Positions 37,323 to 44,081 are shown, numbered from the stretch's first letter. The stretch is 46,100 bases of DNA from Thermovibrio guaymasensis (GCF_003633715.1 NZ_RBIE01000006.1:1-46100); one strand, 5' to 3'. A program made the numbers and translations. The notes: generated by a model not told the origin, from the letters alone.

Positions 37323-37517
37323 TTAAATTTCCAAAAGTTTTTTTGTGTCTGGATGGAGCTTAACAATAGCCAAGCCCTTTTCAAAGCTTGGGTGCAGGCG
37401 TTTACCAGTTGCTAGACCGTGAATGTGAACGGTTGAAATTCCCGTCTTTCTTGCTAGTTCAGCTTGATTAATTTCACGATATTCTAAAACTTCTTCAATA
37501 ATTTGTTTCCAGTCCAT
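37323..37517 (-). CDS. Cro/CI-like HTH repressor
   Basis: A 64-residue XRE-type protein from the Met at 37517, preceded by GGAGG at 5 nt; the in-frame Met at 37529 overlaps that site. The helix-turn-helix is NQAELARKTGISTVHIHGLA. There is no C-terminal oligomerisation or LexA-like domain, so it is Cro-sized. It has its own promoter and terminator and lies opposite the plus-strand regulator, forming a control region. It is the natural candidate for the protein that binds the recurrent motif. Confidence 0.8.
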   Translation of the reverse strand: MDWKQIIEEVLEYREINQAELARKTGISTVHIHGLATGKRLHPSFEKGLAIVKLHPDTKKLLEI

Positions 37518-37537
37518 AAGACCCTCCATTTTTTGTT

Positions 37538-37566
37538 AGTTTAAATTATTAAATTAGCTATTGCAA
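37538..37566 (-). promoter_or_regulatory. Leftward control promoter
   Basis: On the minus strand TTGCAA (37561-37566), 17 bp and TAAACT (37538-37543), driving the Cro-like gene. The -35 hexamer is its own reverse complement and is also the -35 of the rightward promoter. Confidence 0.6.
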
Positions 37567-37588
37567 ATATTAAATAATAGTTTACTAT
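37561..37588 (+). promoter_or_regulatory. Rightward control promoter
   Basis: TTGCAA (37561-37566), 16 bp and TACTAT (37583-37588), continued by AGGGAATAT, a variant of the recurrent motif. It drives the HTH/membrane protein 29 nt downstream. Only one of the two divergent promoters can be occupied at a time. Confidence 0.65.
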
Positions 37589-37616
37589 AGGGAATATCTT
37601 AACAGGAGAAACAAAG

Positions 37617-38402
37617 ATGAAAATTAATGATTGTTTTATTGAATGCTTAACCAAAGAGTCAAGAAAAGATGTAGAGAGTATTTTAAAATCAAATGGTTTG
37701 AGATTTGTTGGAACTAGAGTTTCAGATTGTCTTGGAATTAATGTTCTTTCTGGAACATATACCCACACATATAAAAATGGAGTTAAAAAATTTACATGTA
37801 AAGAGTTTATTCAGAAGCATTCAGAAAATGAAATGATCAAAAAAATTCACCAAGCTAAAAAAGAACTTGGTTTAAACAATAGCGAATTGTCTTTAAGAAT
37901 GGGTAAATCTCGACCTTATATCGCTAAGATGCTTAACCAGCCGCAAAGTGAGAAGGTGCAGAATAAGGTTATTAAAGAAATTGACGAGCTTTTGGAATTT
38001 GATAAGCTTTGTAAAGCGAAAGAATATGCAAAAGTTATGAGTGGTAAGACGGAAATCACTATAGAAAATAATTCCAAAGAGGTTGAAATCTCAGCCCTTA
38101 AAAAGATCATCGAAAGTAAAGACTTGGCGATCAGTGGATTGATCAAGCAAAACGATGAGGCTAAGAAAATTCATGATAAGGATATTAATACACTGGTCGA
38201 GGTAGAAGGAAATCTTATTGGTGCAAAAATTGATTTGGATCGAACAAAAGTTGAATTGGATTACTTTGTTAATCAATACAAGCAATCTGAAGAAGATGTA
38301 AATAGCCTTAAATCGAAGATCAAGCGCGAACGAATCATCATTCTGATTGTTATTGTAATTCTAACAGCACTGTTCTTTTTGAAGGGTTCTATCGGTGGTT
38401 GA
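37617..38402 (+). CDS. HTH regulator with coiled coil and C-terminal membrane anchor
   Basis: A 261-residue protein with an unusual order. Residues 1-60 are a small alpha/beta region (VGTRVSDCLGINVLSG). Residues 72-110 are an HTH (IHQAKKELGLNNSELSLRMG, then KSRPYIAKMLNQP). Residues 145-238 are a long coiled coil. Residues 240-255 are a membrane span (IIILIVIVILTALFFL) that ends 6 residues from the C-terminus, predicting a tail-anchored protein with its DNA-binding domain in the cytosol. It may hold DNA or promoters at the membrane, or the anchor may control its release. Confidence 0.7.
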   Translation: MKINDCFIECLTKESRKDVESILKSNGLRFVGTRVSDCLGINVLSGTYTHTYKNGVKKFTCKEFIQKHSENEMIKKIHQAKKELGLNNSELSLRMGKSRPYIAKMLNQPQSEKVQNKVIKEIDELLEFDKLCKAKEYAKVMSGKTEITIENNSKEVEISALKKIIESKDLAISGLIKQNDEAKKIHDKDINTLVEVEGNLIGAKIDLDRTKVELDYFVNQYKQSEEDVNSLKSKIKRERIIILIVIVILTALFFLKGSIGG

Positions 38403-38472
38403 GTTTTGTAAGATTTGTTGCAAGTACAAATTGTTTTTAAATAATTGCTGTAGTGAGTGTGGAATGAGATGA
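38395..38472 (+). CDS. Zinc-knuckle microprotein
   Basis: A 25-codon frame with GTG start inside the end of the HTH/membrane gene, preceded by AAGG at suitable distance. It encodes MVEFCKICCKYKLFLNNCCS then ECGMR, with paired C-x-x-C sites (5/8 and 19/22). Its TGA overlaps the ATG of the serine-rich gene (ATGA). Size makes it uncertain, but the Cys spacing and coupling are good. Confidence 0.45.
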   Translation: MVEFCKICCKYKLFLNNCCSECGMR

Positions 38473-38816
38473 AATATTTAATTTACTGTAAAAGAACAAA
38501 TAGACATTTGGCGACATATACAAATGCCAAGACGCTAGAAACATTAGATACTTCTCGTTGTTATTTTGAGGAATATGATGAAAAGAAAGTAAATGAGCTT
38601 GTTAAAAAGTCAAAGGCAAAAAATGCAAAAACAAGCATTTCATTTAAATCTAAAAACAGTAGTGATGATTATACAAACATAATCAATACAACTGGATATA
38701 TTTTAACAATGTCTAGCCTTAATAGCTATAGCTCATCATCAAGTAGCTGCGACTCATCTAGTAACTCAAGTTATGATTCATCTAGTAGCTCATCCTGCGA
38801 CTCATCTAGTTGGTAA
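38469..38816 (+). CDS. Serine-rich tail protein
   Basis: A 115-residue protein from the Met at 38469. Residues 1-65 are an ordinary basic domain (MKYLIYCKRTNRHLATYTNA). The last 35 residues are a Ser-rich repeat with Cys-Asp and Tyr-Asp units (SSSSCDSS, SSYDSSSS, SSCDSSSW). A terminator follows 7 nt later. The tail may be flexible or modified. Function unknown. Confidence 0.65.
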   Translation: MKYLIYCKRTNRHLATYTNAKTLETLDTSRCYFEEYDEKKVNELVKKSKAKNAKTSISFKSKNSSDDYTNIINTTGYILTMSSLNSYSSSSSSCDSSSNSSYDSSSSSSCDSSSW

Positions 38817-38822
38817 AAAATT

Positions 38823-38844
38823 AGCTCCTTCGGGAGCTTTTTTT
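38823..38844 (+). terminator. Intrinsic terminator after the control operon
   Basis: AGCTCC, loop TTCG, GGAGCT, then six T. It ends the short rightward control transcript (37617-38816) before the next early promoter. Confidence 0.92.
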
Positions 38845-38855
38845 AACATTTACGC

Positions 38856-38884
38856 TTGACATTAATACTCAATTCATTTACTAT
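38856..38884 (+). promoter_or_regulatory. Strong early promoter with recurrent motif
   Basis: TTGACA (38856-38861), 17 bp and TACTAT (38879-38884), continued by TGAGAATATAA. Near-consensus. It drives the lipoprotein-RecT operon. CTCAAT in the spacer and ATTGAG after the -10 form an inverted repeat. Confidence 0.85.
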
Positions 38885-38911
38885 TGAGAATATAAACAAG
38901 GGGTAAACATT

Positions 38912-39244
38912 ATGAAAAATGCATTAATTTTAGCTGCTTCTGTTGCGTTAGCTGCATGTTCAGGTAAACCAGTTATTACTGGCCCATATGAAGTTGAGTC
39001 ATTAGATATGGAGCATAACGTAGCTGCCATTAAGTCTGGTGATTTGGTTTTAGAAGTTGAATTTGAAGGTCGATTCTTTAAAGATGGTAATGGATATACA
39101 TCATGGAATGATGTTGAAGTTAAGTCTGTAAATGACGTTAAAGTTTACAACGAAGATGGTGAAACAGAAGACTATGTTTTACCTAGCAAAGAAGTATCAA
39201 ACATTGTTCAAGTTATTGAGAATGAAATTGCGGAGAAAATGTAA
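38912..39244 (+). CDS. Phage lipoprotein
   Basis: A 110-residue protein with a lipoprotein signal peptide: MKNALILAASVALAACSG, lipobox LAAC with Cys16 as the acylated residue. The mature part is about 95 residues, acidic and beta-rich (DLVLEVEFEGRFFKDGNGYT). As the first gene of the strongest early promoter it would reach the envelope quickly. Phage lipoproteins in this position (for example T5 Llp) block receptors against superinfection; the same role is inferred here. Confidence 0.75.
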   Translation: MKNALILAASVALAACSGKPVITGPYEVESLDMEHNVAAIKSGDLVLEVEFEGRFFKDGNGYTSWNDVEVKSVNDVKVYNEDGETEDYVLPSKEVSNIVQVIENEIAEKM

Positions 39245-39426
39245 TGAGTTGGCTTGATGATGTGAAAGAACATGGTGCGGATGCTTACTTCTGGTCAATT
39301 GAAACAGCTTATCAAATGAATGTGATTGACTCTAAAGAGTACAGAAAACGCATGCATGAATATAGAGATATTCAGCACCAAGAAAGACAGGAAACATTAC
39401 TTAAATTATTGGAGATTTCTAAATGA
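39244..39426 (+). CDS. Small hypothetical protein
   Basis: A 60-residue protein (MSWLDDVKEHGADAYFWSIE) with a charged helical end (YRDIQHQERQETLLKLLEIS). TAATG overlap with the lipoprotein and ATGA overlap with the next gene. Function unknown. Confidence 0.6.
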   Translation: MSWLDDVKEHGADAYFWSIETAYQMNVIDSKEYRKRMHEYRDIQHQERQETLLKLLEISK

Positions 39427-39575
39427 GTGATTTAAATTATCTAAAAAAACAGTTAAAAAATGCGCAAGACTTGTACAAAACGTATGATCCGAATTCAATT
39501 ATGGGTTGTCATTATTCATCAAAAATAGCTCTCTTGAAAAGAGAAATAGCTAAAAAAACTGGAGTGGTAAAATGA
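39423..39575 (+). CDS. Small basic helical protein
   Basis: A 50-residue frame: MSDLNYLKKQLKNAQDLYKT, then KIALLKREIAKKTGVVK. It is coupled to both neighbours (ATGA overlaps) and immediately precedes recT. Function unknown. Confidence 0.6.
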   Translation: MSDLNYLKKQLKNAQDLYKTYDPNSIMGCHYSSKIALLKREIAKKTGVVK

Positions 39576-40471
39576 GCAACTTAACTCAACAGCAAAAACA
39601 AAATGCATTAGCGATTAAACAAACGCTTAGCAATCCATCGGTGATGAAGCGCATTGAGGAAATGATAGGGCGTAAATCTGATAGCTATATTACGTCTGTA
39701 ATGCAGGTTATTAATTCAAACGGATTACTGGCGCAATCAACTCCAGAATCCGTGATAGGCGCTGTTTATACGGCTTGTGCGCTTAATTTGCCACTAAATA
39801 ATAATCTTGGGTTTGCTTATATTGTTCCGTTCAAAAATCGACAAACTGGCAACCAAGAAGCACAATTTCAGATGGGGTGGAAAGGCTACTTGCAGTTAGC
39901 ACAGCGCTCTGGTCAGATTAAAAAGATTGCTTCAATTGCAGTTTATGACACCGATACAGAAGAAAGCGTAAAGGCTCGTTTAACTTCATTCATTCCACAA
40001 AAAGTTAGTGGTGAGGTTATTGGGTATCTAGCTTATCTTGAGACTGTGACAGGGTTTGAAGCTCATTTAACAATGACTAATGAAGAACTTGAGCAGCATG
40101 CAAGCAAGTATAGTCAGACGTATAAGACTGCAAAGTCGAAAGGGCAAAGCTATTCTGTATGGCATCAGAATTGGGATGCAATGTGTCAAAAGACTGTCAT
40201 TAAGTTGCTTATCTCAAAATATGCACCTATGTCGGTTGAGCTCCAACAAGCGATTGAATTTGATCAAGCTGTGATTAATGAAGATGGTGAAGCTTCATAT
40301 GTTGATAATGATCAAGAGAATGAAAAGCCATTAGCTCGATTGATTTCTGAGGATCAATTCCCGCAATTCGTGGCGGCTATTGAAGCTGGAAGTTTAACTA
40401 AAGAGCACGCTTTAAATCCAGATATTTACGCATTAAGCGAAGAACAAAAGAAAATAGTTGAGGCGTTATGA
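39572..40471 (+). CDS. recT: RecT-family single-strand annealing protein
   Basis: A 299-residue RecT/Redbeta-type recombinase. It has the family core: INSNGLLAQSTPESVIGAVY, ACALNLPLNNNLGFAYIVPF, QMGWKGYLQLAQRSGQIKKI, then the C-terminal AMCQKTVIKLLISKYAPMS. It anneals complementary single strands produced by its partner exonuclease, encoded directly downstream with an ATGA overlap. It probably serves phage recombination and replication. Confidence 0.95.
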   Translation: MSNLTQQQKQNALAIKQTLSNPSVMKRIEEMIGRKSDSYITSVMQVINSNGLLAQSTPESVIGAVYTACALNLPLNNNLGFAYIVPFKNRQTGNQEAQFQMGWKGYLQLAQRSGQIKKIASIAVYDTDTEESVKARLTSFIPQKVSGEVIGYLAYLETVTGFEAHLTMTNEELEQHASKYSQTYKTAKSKGQSYSVWHQNWDAMCQKTVIKLLISKYAPMSVELQQAIEFDQAVINEDGEASYVDNDQENEKPLARLISEDQFPQFVAAIEAGSLTKEHALNPDIYALSEEQKKIVEAL

Positions 40472-41223
40472 ATCTAATTTTTCGATGTTCTGAACTGCAT
40501 CGACTAATGGGAAATGCAAAGTCTATTGACTCTGCATTTCTCACAGAAGAAGTTCAAGCAATAAAGGCAAAGAAAAAGCGTACCGATGAAGAACAGAAGA
40601 TTTTAGATGATCTTTTGGATAAAACCTTATCGGCCACAGCTAAAACATTGGTTAAGGAAAAGGTTAGGCAGTTAAGACATAAAGCTCCAAGTAAGTTTAC
40701 TGGAAGTAAAGAGACAAGAAAAGGTAATTTGGTTGAAGATGACGCAATCTTGTTTCTAATGCAACAGAAGTTTATTAGTGCTGAAAAAAATACGATTCGC
40801 TTTACTAATGACTGGATTACTGGCGAACCAGACATTATTACTAACACAGCAATACGTGATACAAAGTGTCCGTGGTCATATTGGACTATGGAGTATTTTA
40901 AAGAAGATATTGAGAGTAAGGCTTTAGATGCTGGTTATGATTGGCAACAATTGGGGTATATGTGGTTATTAAGAGAGAATCACGATTGTGAGCCTAAAAT
41001 AATTAATGAGGCTTATCTTGATTTTATTCTAATGCCGACTCCAAAAGAGTGTTTAACTAGATATGATGATGAATACTTACATATCGATTATGTTTTAGAA
41101 ATGAGTCCTAGTGATCGTATTTCATCATATAAGGTTGAATATGATCAAAAGAAAGTTGATTTAATTAAACTAAAAGTCGAAATGGCTAGAGAATATGCCA
41201 AGACTTTAGTTTTTGGAGGATAA
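40468..41223 (+). CDS. Exonuclease of the RecT pair (PD-(D/E)XK, YqaJ/RecE type)
   Basis: A 251-residue nuclease. Catalytic residues are visible in RKGNLVEDDAI (Glu 90), TGEPDI (Asp 122) and IRDTKCPWS (Asp 131, Lys 133), the lambda exonuclease/YqaJ order. A helix with YDWQQLGYMWLL follows. It would degrade one strand of linear DNA to load RecT. Coupled to recT. Confidence 0.88.
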   Translation: MNLIFRCSELHRLMGNAKSIDSAFLTEEVQAIKAKKKRTDEEQKILDDLLDKTLSATAKTLVKEKVRQLRHKAPSKFTGSKETRKGNLVEDDAILFLMQQKFISAEKNTIRFTNDWITGEPDIITNTAIRDTKCPWSYWTMEYFKEDIESKALDAGYDWQQLGYMWLLRENHDCEPKIINEAYLDFILMPTPKECLTRYDDEYLHIDYVLEMSPSDRISSYKVEYDQKKVDLIKLKVEMAREYAKTLVFGG

Positions 41224-41517
41224 ATGAAAATTAAAGAATCATTGGTCTTTATGTTTGTTGTTTGGATGCAGAAAGGTGGGCATAACTTAAACGAGCGTAA
41301 AGGCAATATTGTTATGCGTAAAAATGGGAAGGTGGCTGAAATTTATTTTTCAGATGCTGATTATTATGAAATTAACGACTATTGCAAAGAACGATATGAA
41401 TTGTTTTTGACGCAATGGTTTAAATATGGAGTGGAATTTATCAAGAATTTAAACCGTGAAGGTGCGTTAGAAGTGATGCGTAATAGAGGGCAAAGATATT
41501 TGGAGTTGAAGAAATGA
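41224..41517 (+). CDS. Hypothetical early protein
   Basis: A 97-residue protein (MKIKESLVFMFVVWMQKGGH) with a hydrophobic N-terminus and a charged aromatic remainder (YYEINDYCKERYELFLTQWF). It begins 1 nt after the exonuclease stop. Function unknown. Confidence 0.6.
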   Translation: MKIKESLVFMFVVWMQKGGHNLNERKGNIVMRKNGKVAEIYFSDADYYEINDYCKERYELFLTQWFKYGVEFIKNLNREGALEVMRNRGQRYLELKK

Positions 41518-41705
41518 GTAAATATGATTGGTCGAATGTTCCTAAAGAGGTTAATTGGATTGCAACAGATTCGGACGGTTATACCTTTGGTTATGCGGAG
41601 AAGCCCTATAATGGTGGTTTTTGTTGGTATGCGTTGAATCCAAAACACACAAAACAAACATTTGAGGGGAATTGGAAAGATTCACTAGAGGAAAGGCCAA
41701 AATGA
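41514..41705 (+). CDS. Conserved small phage protein
   Basis: A 63-residue protein (MSKYDWSNVPKEVNWIATDS, then DGYTFGYAEKPYNGGFCWYA). I recognise the YDWSNVPKEVNWIATD-(S/A)-DG pattern from many Acinetobacter phages and prophages. Function unknown. Confidence 0.7.
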   Translation: MSKYDWSNVPKEVNWIATDSDGYTFGYAEKPYNGGFCWYALNPKHTKQTFEGNWKDSLEERPK

Positions 41706-41866
41706 ACCCAATAGCAATGATTTTATTATCTTTTGCATTGAGTTTTGTTTTTGTGGTTGTTTTATATTTATATGAGGCATATAAGCGGAAACGATACGTG
41801 CAAAGAAAACAAGATGATCAACGTAAATTTAATCCTATTCGTGAAAAAGTGTGGTGGAGAAAGTAA
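41702..41866 (+). CDS. Small single-span membrane protein
   Basis: A 54-residue protein from the Met at 41702: MNPIAMILLSFALSFVFVVV, one membrane span (about 5-26), then a strongly basic cytosolic tail (YKRKRYVQRKQDDQRKF). ATGA overlap with the previous gene. Function unknown. Confidence 0.6.
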   Translation: MNPIAMILLSFALSFVFVVVLYLYEAYKRKRYVQRKQDDQRKFNPIREKVWWRK

Positions 41867-42411
41867 TGGAACAATTAATTAAACAAATCGAACAATGGGC
41901 ATCAGACAGAAATATTATCAAAGGTTCAAAACCAATTGACCAAGCCATGAAGTTATTTAGTGAGTTCGGTGAGCTTGCGGATTCAATTGCAAAATCAAAT
42001 CTAAATGGAATTATCGATGGGGTTGGAGACTGTTTTGTTGTTTTAACAAACTTATGTAAAATGCATGGTCACAGCATAAGTGATCATATTGGGTCTTACG
42101 GGAGATCTACTAATCCAAAGAAAACCATAATTGATTTATCTGAATGCTTATACCAAATATCAGAAAGCAATGAACTAGAAGTTGATTTAGATGATTATAT
42201 TGCTCCAATAGATATGGCGGTAAGTCATCTTGATGCAATAGCATTACATTGTGACTTAACGTTAGAACAGTGTGTTGAGTACTCATATAATGAAATTAAA
42301 GATCGAGTTGGAGTACTTTGGAATGGAACATTCGTAAAAAGTACTGATGAAAATTACAATGATGTTTTAAAAATGTATCAAGACTCAATGGAGGAAAATT
42401 ACAGTGCTTGA
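41866..42411 (+). CDS. MazG-like NTP pyrophosphohydrolase
   Basis: A 181-residue protein from the Met at 41866. The segment QAMKLFSEFGELADSIAKSN ... DGVGDCFVVLTNLCKMHG has the E-x-x-E ... D-x-x-D metal-binding pattern of all-alpha NTP pyrophosphatases of the MazG type. The C-terminal half repeats helical character. It may lower ppGpp or unusual nucleotides during infection. Confidence 0.75.
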   Translation: MEQLIKQIEQWASDRNIIKGSKPIDQAMKLFSEFGELADSIAKSNLNGIIDGVGDCFVVLTNLCKMHGHSISDHIGSYGRSTNPKKTIIDLSECLYQISESNELEVDLDDYIAPIDMAVSHLDAIALHCDLTLEQCVEYSYNEIKDRVGVLWNGTFVKSTDENYNDVLKMYQDSMEENYSA

Positions 42412-42634
42412 TAAATTTGTAAAGTCATTGGGTTTTCTAGGTATTGATGCATCTAATATGAATTATCAAACTTGTGAAAAGAATCATTATAAGTTTGAAG
42501 ATGAAAATATAGATAAGCATTGGCGTTGTTTTTATGCTTTTTATAAAAATGGTTTTGAAGCAGGTCACAAGTTTGGATGGAATGCCGCTTGTGATGAATT
42601 TGGATCTACGGCAATAAGGTTGATTAAGAAATGA
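42404..42634 (+). CDS. Conserved small phage protein
   Basis: A 76-residue protein with GTG start. The second half, WRCFYAFYKNGFEAGHKFGW then NAACDEFGS, resembles a short module repeated in many phage small proteins (F-x-x-G-x-x-A/F-G-x-x-x-x-x-x). Function unknown. Confidence 0.6.
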   Translation: MLDKFVKSLGFLGIDASNMNYQTCEKNHYKFEDENIDKHWRCFYAFYKNGFEAGHKFGWNAACDEFGSTAIRLIKK

Positions 42635-42852
42635 AAGATTTTGATTTTGAGCAACTAAACGACGATACTAAAGTTTTGATTGTTAAGTTTAGTAATGATG
42701 ATTATGTAAATAATACAGATGTGATTTCAGGTTACTTTGACCAGATAAGATCTATTCTCTCAAAGAAGGATATTGAGGTTATATTTATTAGTGATCATTT
42801 GGAGTTGCTACACCTTTCAAAAACTGAAATGAAAGAATTGTTTAAAAAATAA
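42631..42852 (+). CDS. Small hypothetical protein, last early gene
   Basis: A 73-residue acidic protein (MKDFDFEQLNDDTKVLIVKF) with alternating strands and helices (VIFISDHLELLHLSKTEMKE), possibly a small thioredoxin-like or ferredoxin-like fold; no motif supports a function. It ends 4 nt before the terminator. Confidence 0.6.
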   Translation: MKDFDFEQLNDDTKVLIVKFSNDDYVNNTDVISGYFDQIRSILSKKDIEVIFISDHLELLHLSKTEMKELFKK

Positions 42853-42856
42853 AGAC

Positions 42857-42879
42857 AAGCCCCGTAATGGGGCTTTCTT
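42857..42879 (+). terminator. Terminator at the convergence of early and late transcription
   Basis: AAGCCCC, loop GTAAT, GGGGCTT, then TCTTAATT. The stem is symmetrical and could act on both strands, between the rightward early operon and the leftward late operon. Confidence 0.8.
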
Positions 42880-42880
42880 A

Positions 42881-42913
42881 ATTCACGCATTGAACGCAGA
42901 CTACAACGTGAAT
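42881..42913. repeat. Inverted repeat ATTCACG ... CGTGAAT
   Basis: Two 7-bp complementary arms 19 nt apart in the short gap between convergent operons, followed by a second dyad on the minus strand (GTGGGC/GCCCAC, about 42929-42946). They may help terminate the late transcript after endolysin. Confidence 0.45.
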
Positions 42914-42950
42914 GTTATTTTTGATTGAGTGGGCGGTGCAGCCCACCATA

Positions 42951-43463
42951 TTAACCGCTAGTGCCAAGCTTAAGATTATTCGCAACACGATTCATCCATC
43001 CCTTGCCAAAATTAGAGAATGAGCTTAATGACGTGTAAAAAGAAATACGAAAAGAATAGAACCTTAACAGTAATTCCTTTTCATCAATCGCTTTTATAGC
43101 TGCTAATGTGTTAGGGCCAATAATTCCATCATCTTTAACACCAGCAGCTTGCTGAAGTGTCTTGATACCACGACTAACACCACTATTTACCGATACATCA
43201 AAAACATGGAATTTTAAGCCTTCTGGCAATAAATCGCATTTTGCCTTATCCCAATAATCGCGCTTATAAATTGCCTTTGCTTGATCAAGAGTAAGATTTT
43301 TAATATCCAGATTTGGGTAGCTATTTGCGGCAATTCCGTACTTAGTGCCCTTTAACTGGCCAACTCCAACTTTGCCGCCTGTCCAGTTGCCAGCATCGTT
43401 TTTATTGAGTGTAAAGCCGCCCTCATGGCCGATAGTTGTATCAAATGCTTTGTCAAAGTTCAT
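42951..43463 (-). CDS. Endolysin, GH108-type muramidase
   Basis: A 170-residue lysozyme of the GH108 family: FDTTIGHEGGFTLNKNDAGN with the catalytic Glu (residue 14), KYGIAANSYPNLDIKNLTLD, AKAIYKRDYWDKAKC, and a C-terminal peptidoglycan-binding region (GVKDDGIIGPNTLAAIKAID). It breaks the cell wall at the end of infection. No signal peptide is seen, so it needs a holin, presumably from the genes upstream. Last gene of the late operon. Confidence 0.92.
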   Translation of the reverse strand: MNFDKAFDTTIGHEGGFTLNKNDAGNWTGGKVGVGQLKGTKYGIAANSYPNLDIKNLTLDQAKAIYKRDYWDKAKCDLLPEGLKFHVFDVSVNSGVSRGIKTLQQAAGVKDDGIIGPNTLAAIKAIDEKELLLRFYSFRISFYTSLSSFSNFGKGWMNRVANNLKLGTSG

Positions 43464-43725
43464 GTTTCTTCACCTTTAAGTATTCATGGATAAAACGGAT
43501 TGTTAAGCAACCAAGACCAAGACGGACCAATATTTCAGCATCTTGCATGTGTCCATATAAATCTTTGCCTTGTAATGTATTGATGAACATTGCAGTAACA
43601 CCGATAGCAAGGATGAACATGATTACGTCAACATGTACGGGAAAGCTAATCTTAGGATGGAACACCACAAACATTAAACTACCAGTAATCAAAAAAAAGC
43701 TTAGGTAATTAAGAAACGTCATCAT
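43453..43725 (-). CDS. Membrane protein of the lysis module
   Basis: A 90-residue protein with three hydrophobic stretches (about 5-22, 32-50 and 63-80: FLITGSLMFVVFH, VIMFILAIGVTAMFIN, LVRLGLGCLTIRFIHEYL), overlapping endolysin by 11 nt. It could be a holin, a second holin or a pinholin. The charged C-terminus (KVKKHEL) fits holin architecture. Confidence 0.6.
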   Translation of the reverse strand: MMTFLNYLSFFLITGSLMFVVFHPKISFPVHVDVIMFILAIGVTAMFINTLQGKDLYGHMQDAEILVRLGLGCLTIRFIHEYLKVKKHEL

Positions 43726-44044
43726 CTAACTTCACTCCCGTTTTAGATTCAATTTCTACCTTACTACGCTTTTCGATAGCTTTAATTAGCATTTTTGCTA
43801 ACGTAATGCCACCCATGCCATAAATAAAGCCGAAAACTTCAACATATCCACCGCCAGTTAGAAGGCCTGCTGTTGGGGTTGAAAGAGCTGCGCACAAGAT
43901 AACGCCAACAACCCAGCTAATAACTCGTTCGGCTAATGGCTTGCCAGAAGGCACTAGGGCGGTGACTGTTGCGCCAGCCACCCCCATAAATATGACGCCT
44001 ACATGAGCTTTTAGCCACTCCAGAATCATGTTAACAAAATCCAC
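43709..44044 (-). CDS. Holin-like membrane protein
   Basis: A 111-residue protein with GTG start at 44044. Hydrophobic segments lie at about 14-32 (VGVIFMGVAGATVTALV), 40-58 (VISWVVGVILCAALSTP) and 64-88, followed by a charged C-terminal tail (IEKRSKVEIESKTGVKLDDD). Layout and position before the endolysin suggest a class I-type holin. Confidence 0.65.
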   Translation of the reverse strand: MDFVNMILEWLKAHVGVIFMGVAGATVTALVPSGKPLAERVISWVVGVILCAALSTPTAGLLTGGGYVEVFGFIYGMGGITLAKMLIKAIEKRSKVEIESKTGVKLDDDVS

Positions 44045-44059
44045 TATAGATTCATCCTA

Positions 44060-44076
44060 TATAAGTTTTACTTATA
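44060..44076. repeat. Perfect inverted repeat TATAAGT-TTT-ACTTATA upstream of the holin gene
   Basis: Seven-base arms with a 3-nt centre, between the tailspike terminator and the holin start. It could be a binding site or a short mRNA hairpin in the leader that delays lysis gene expression. Confidence 0.5.
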
Positions 44077-44081
44077 ATAGC

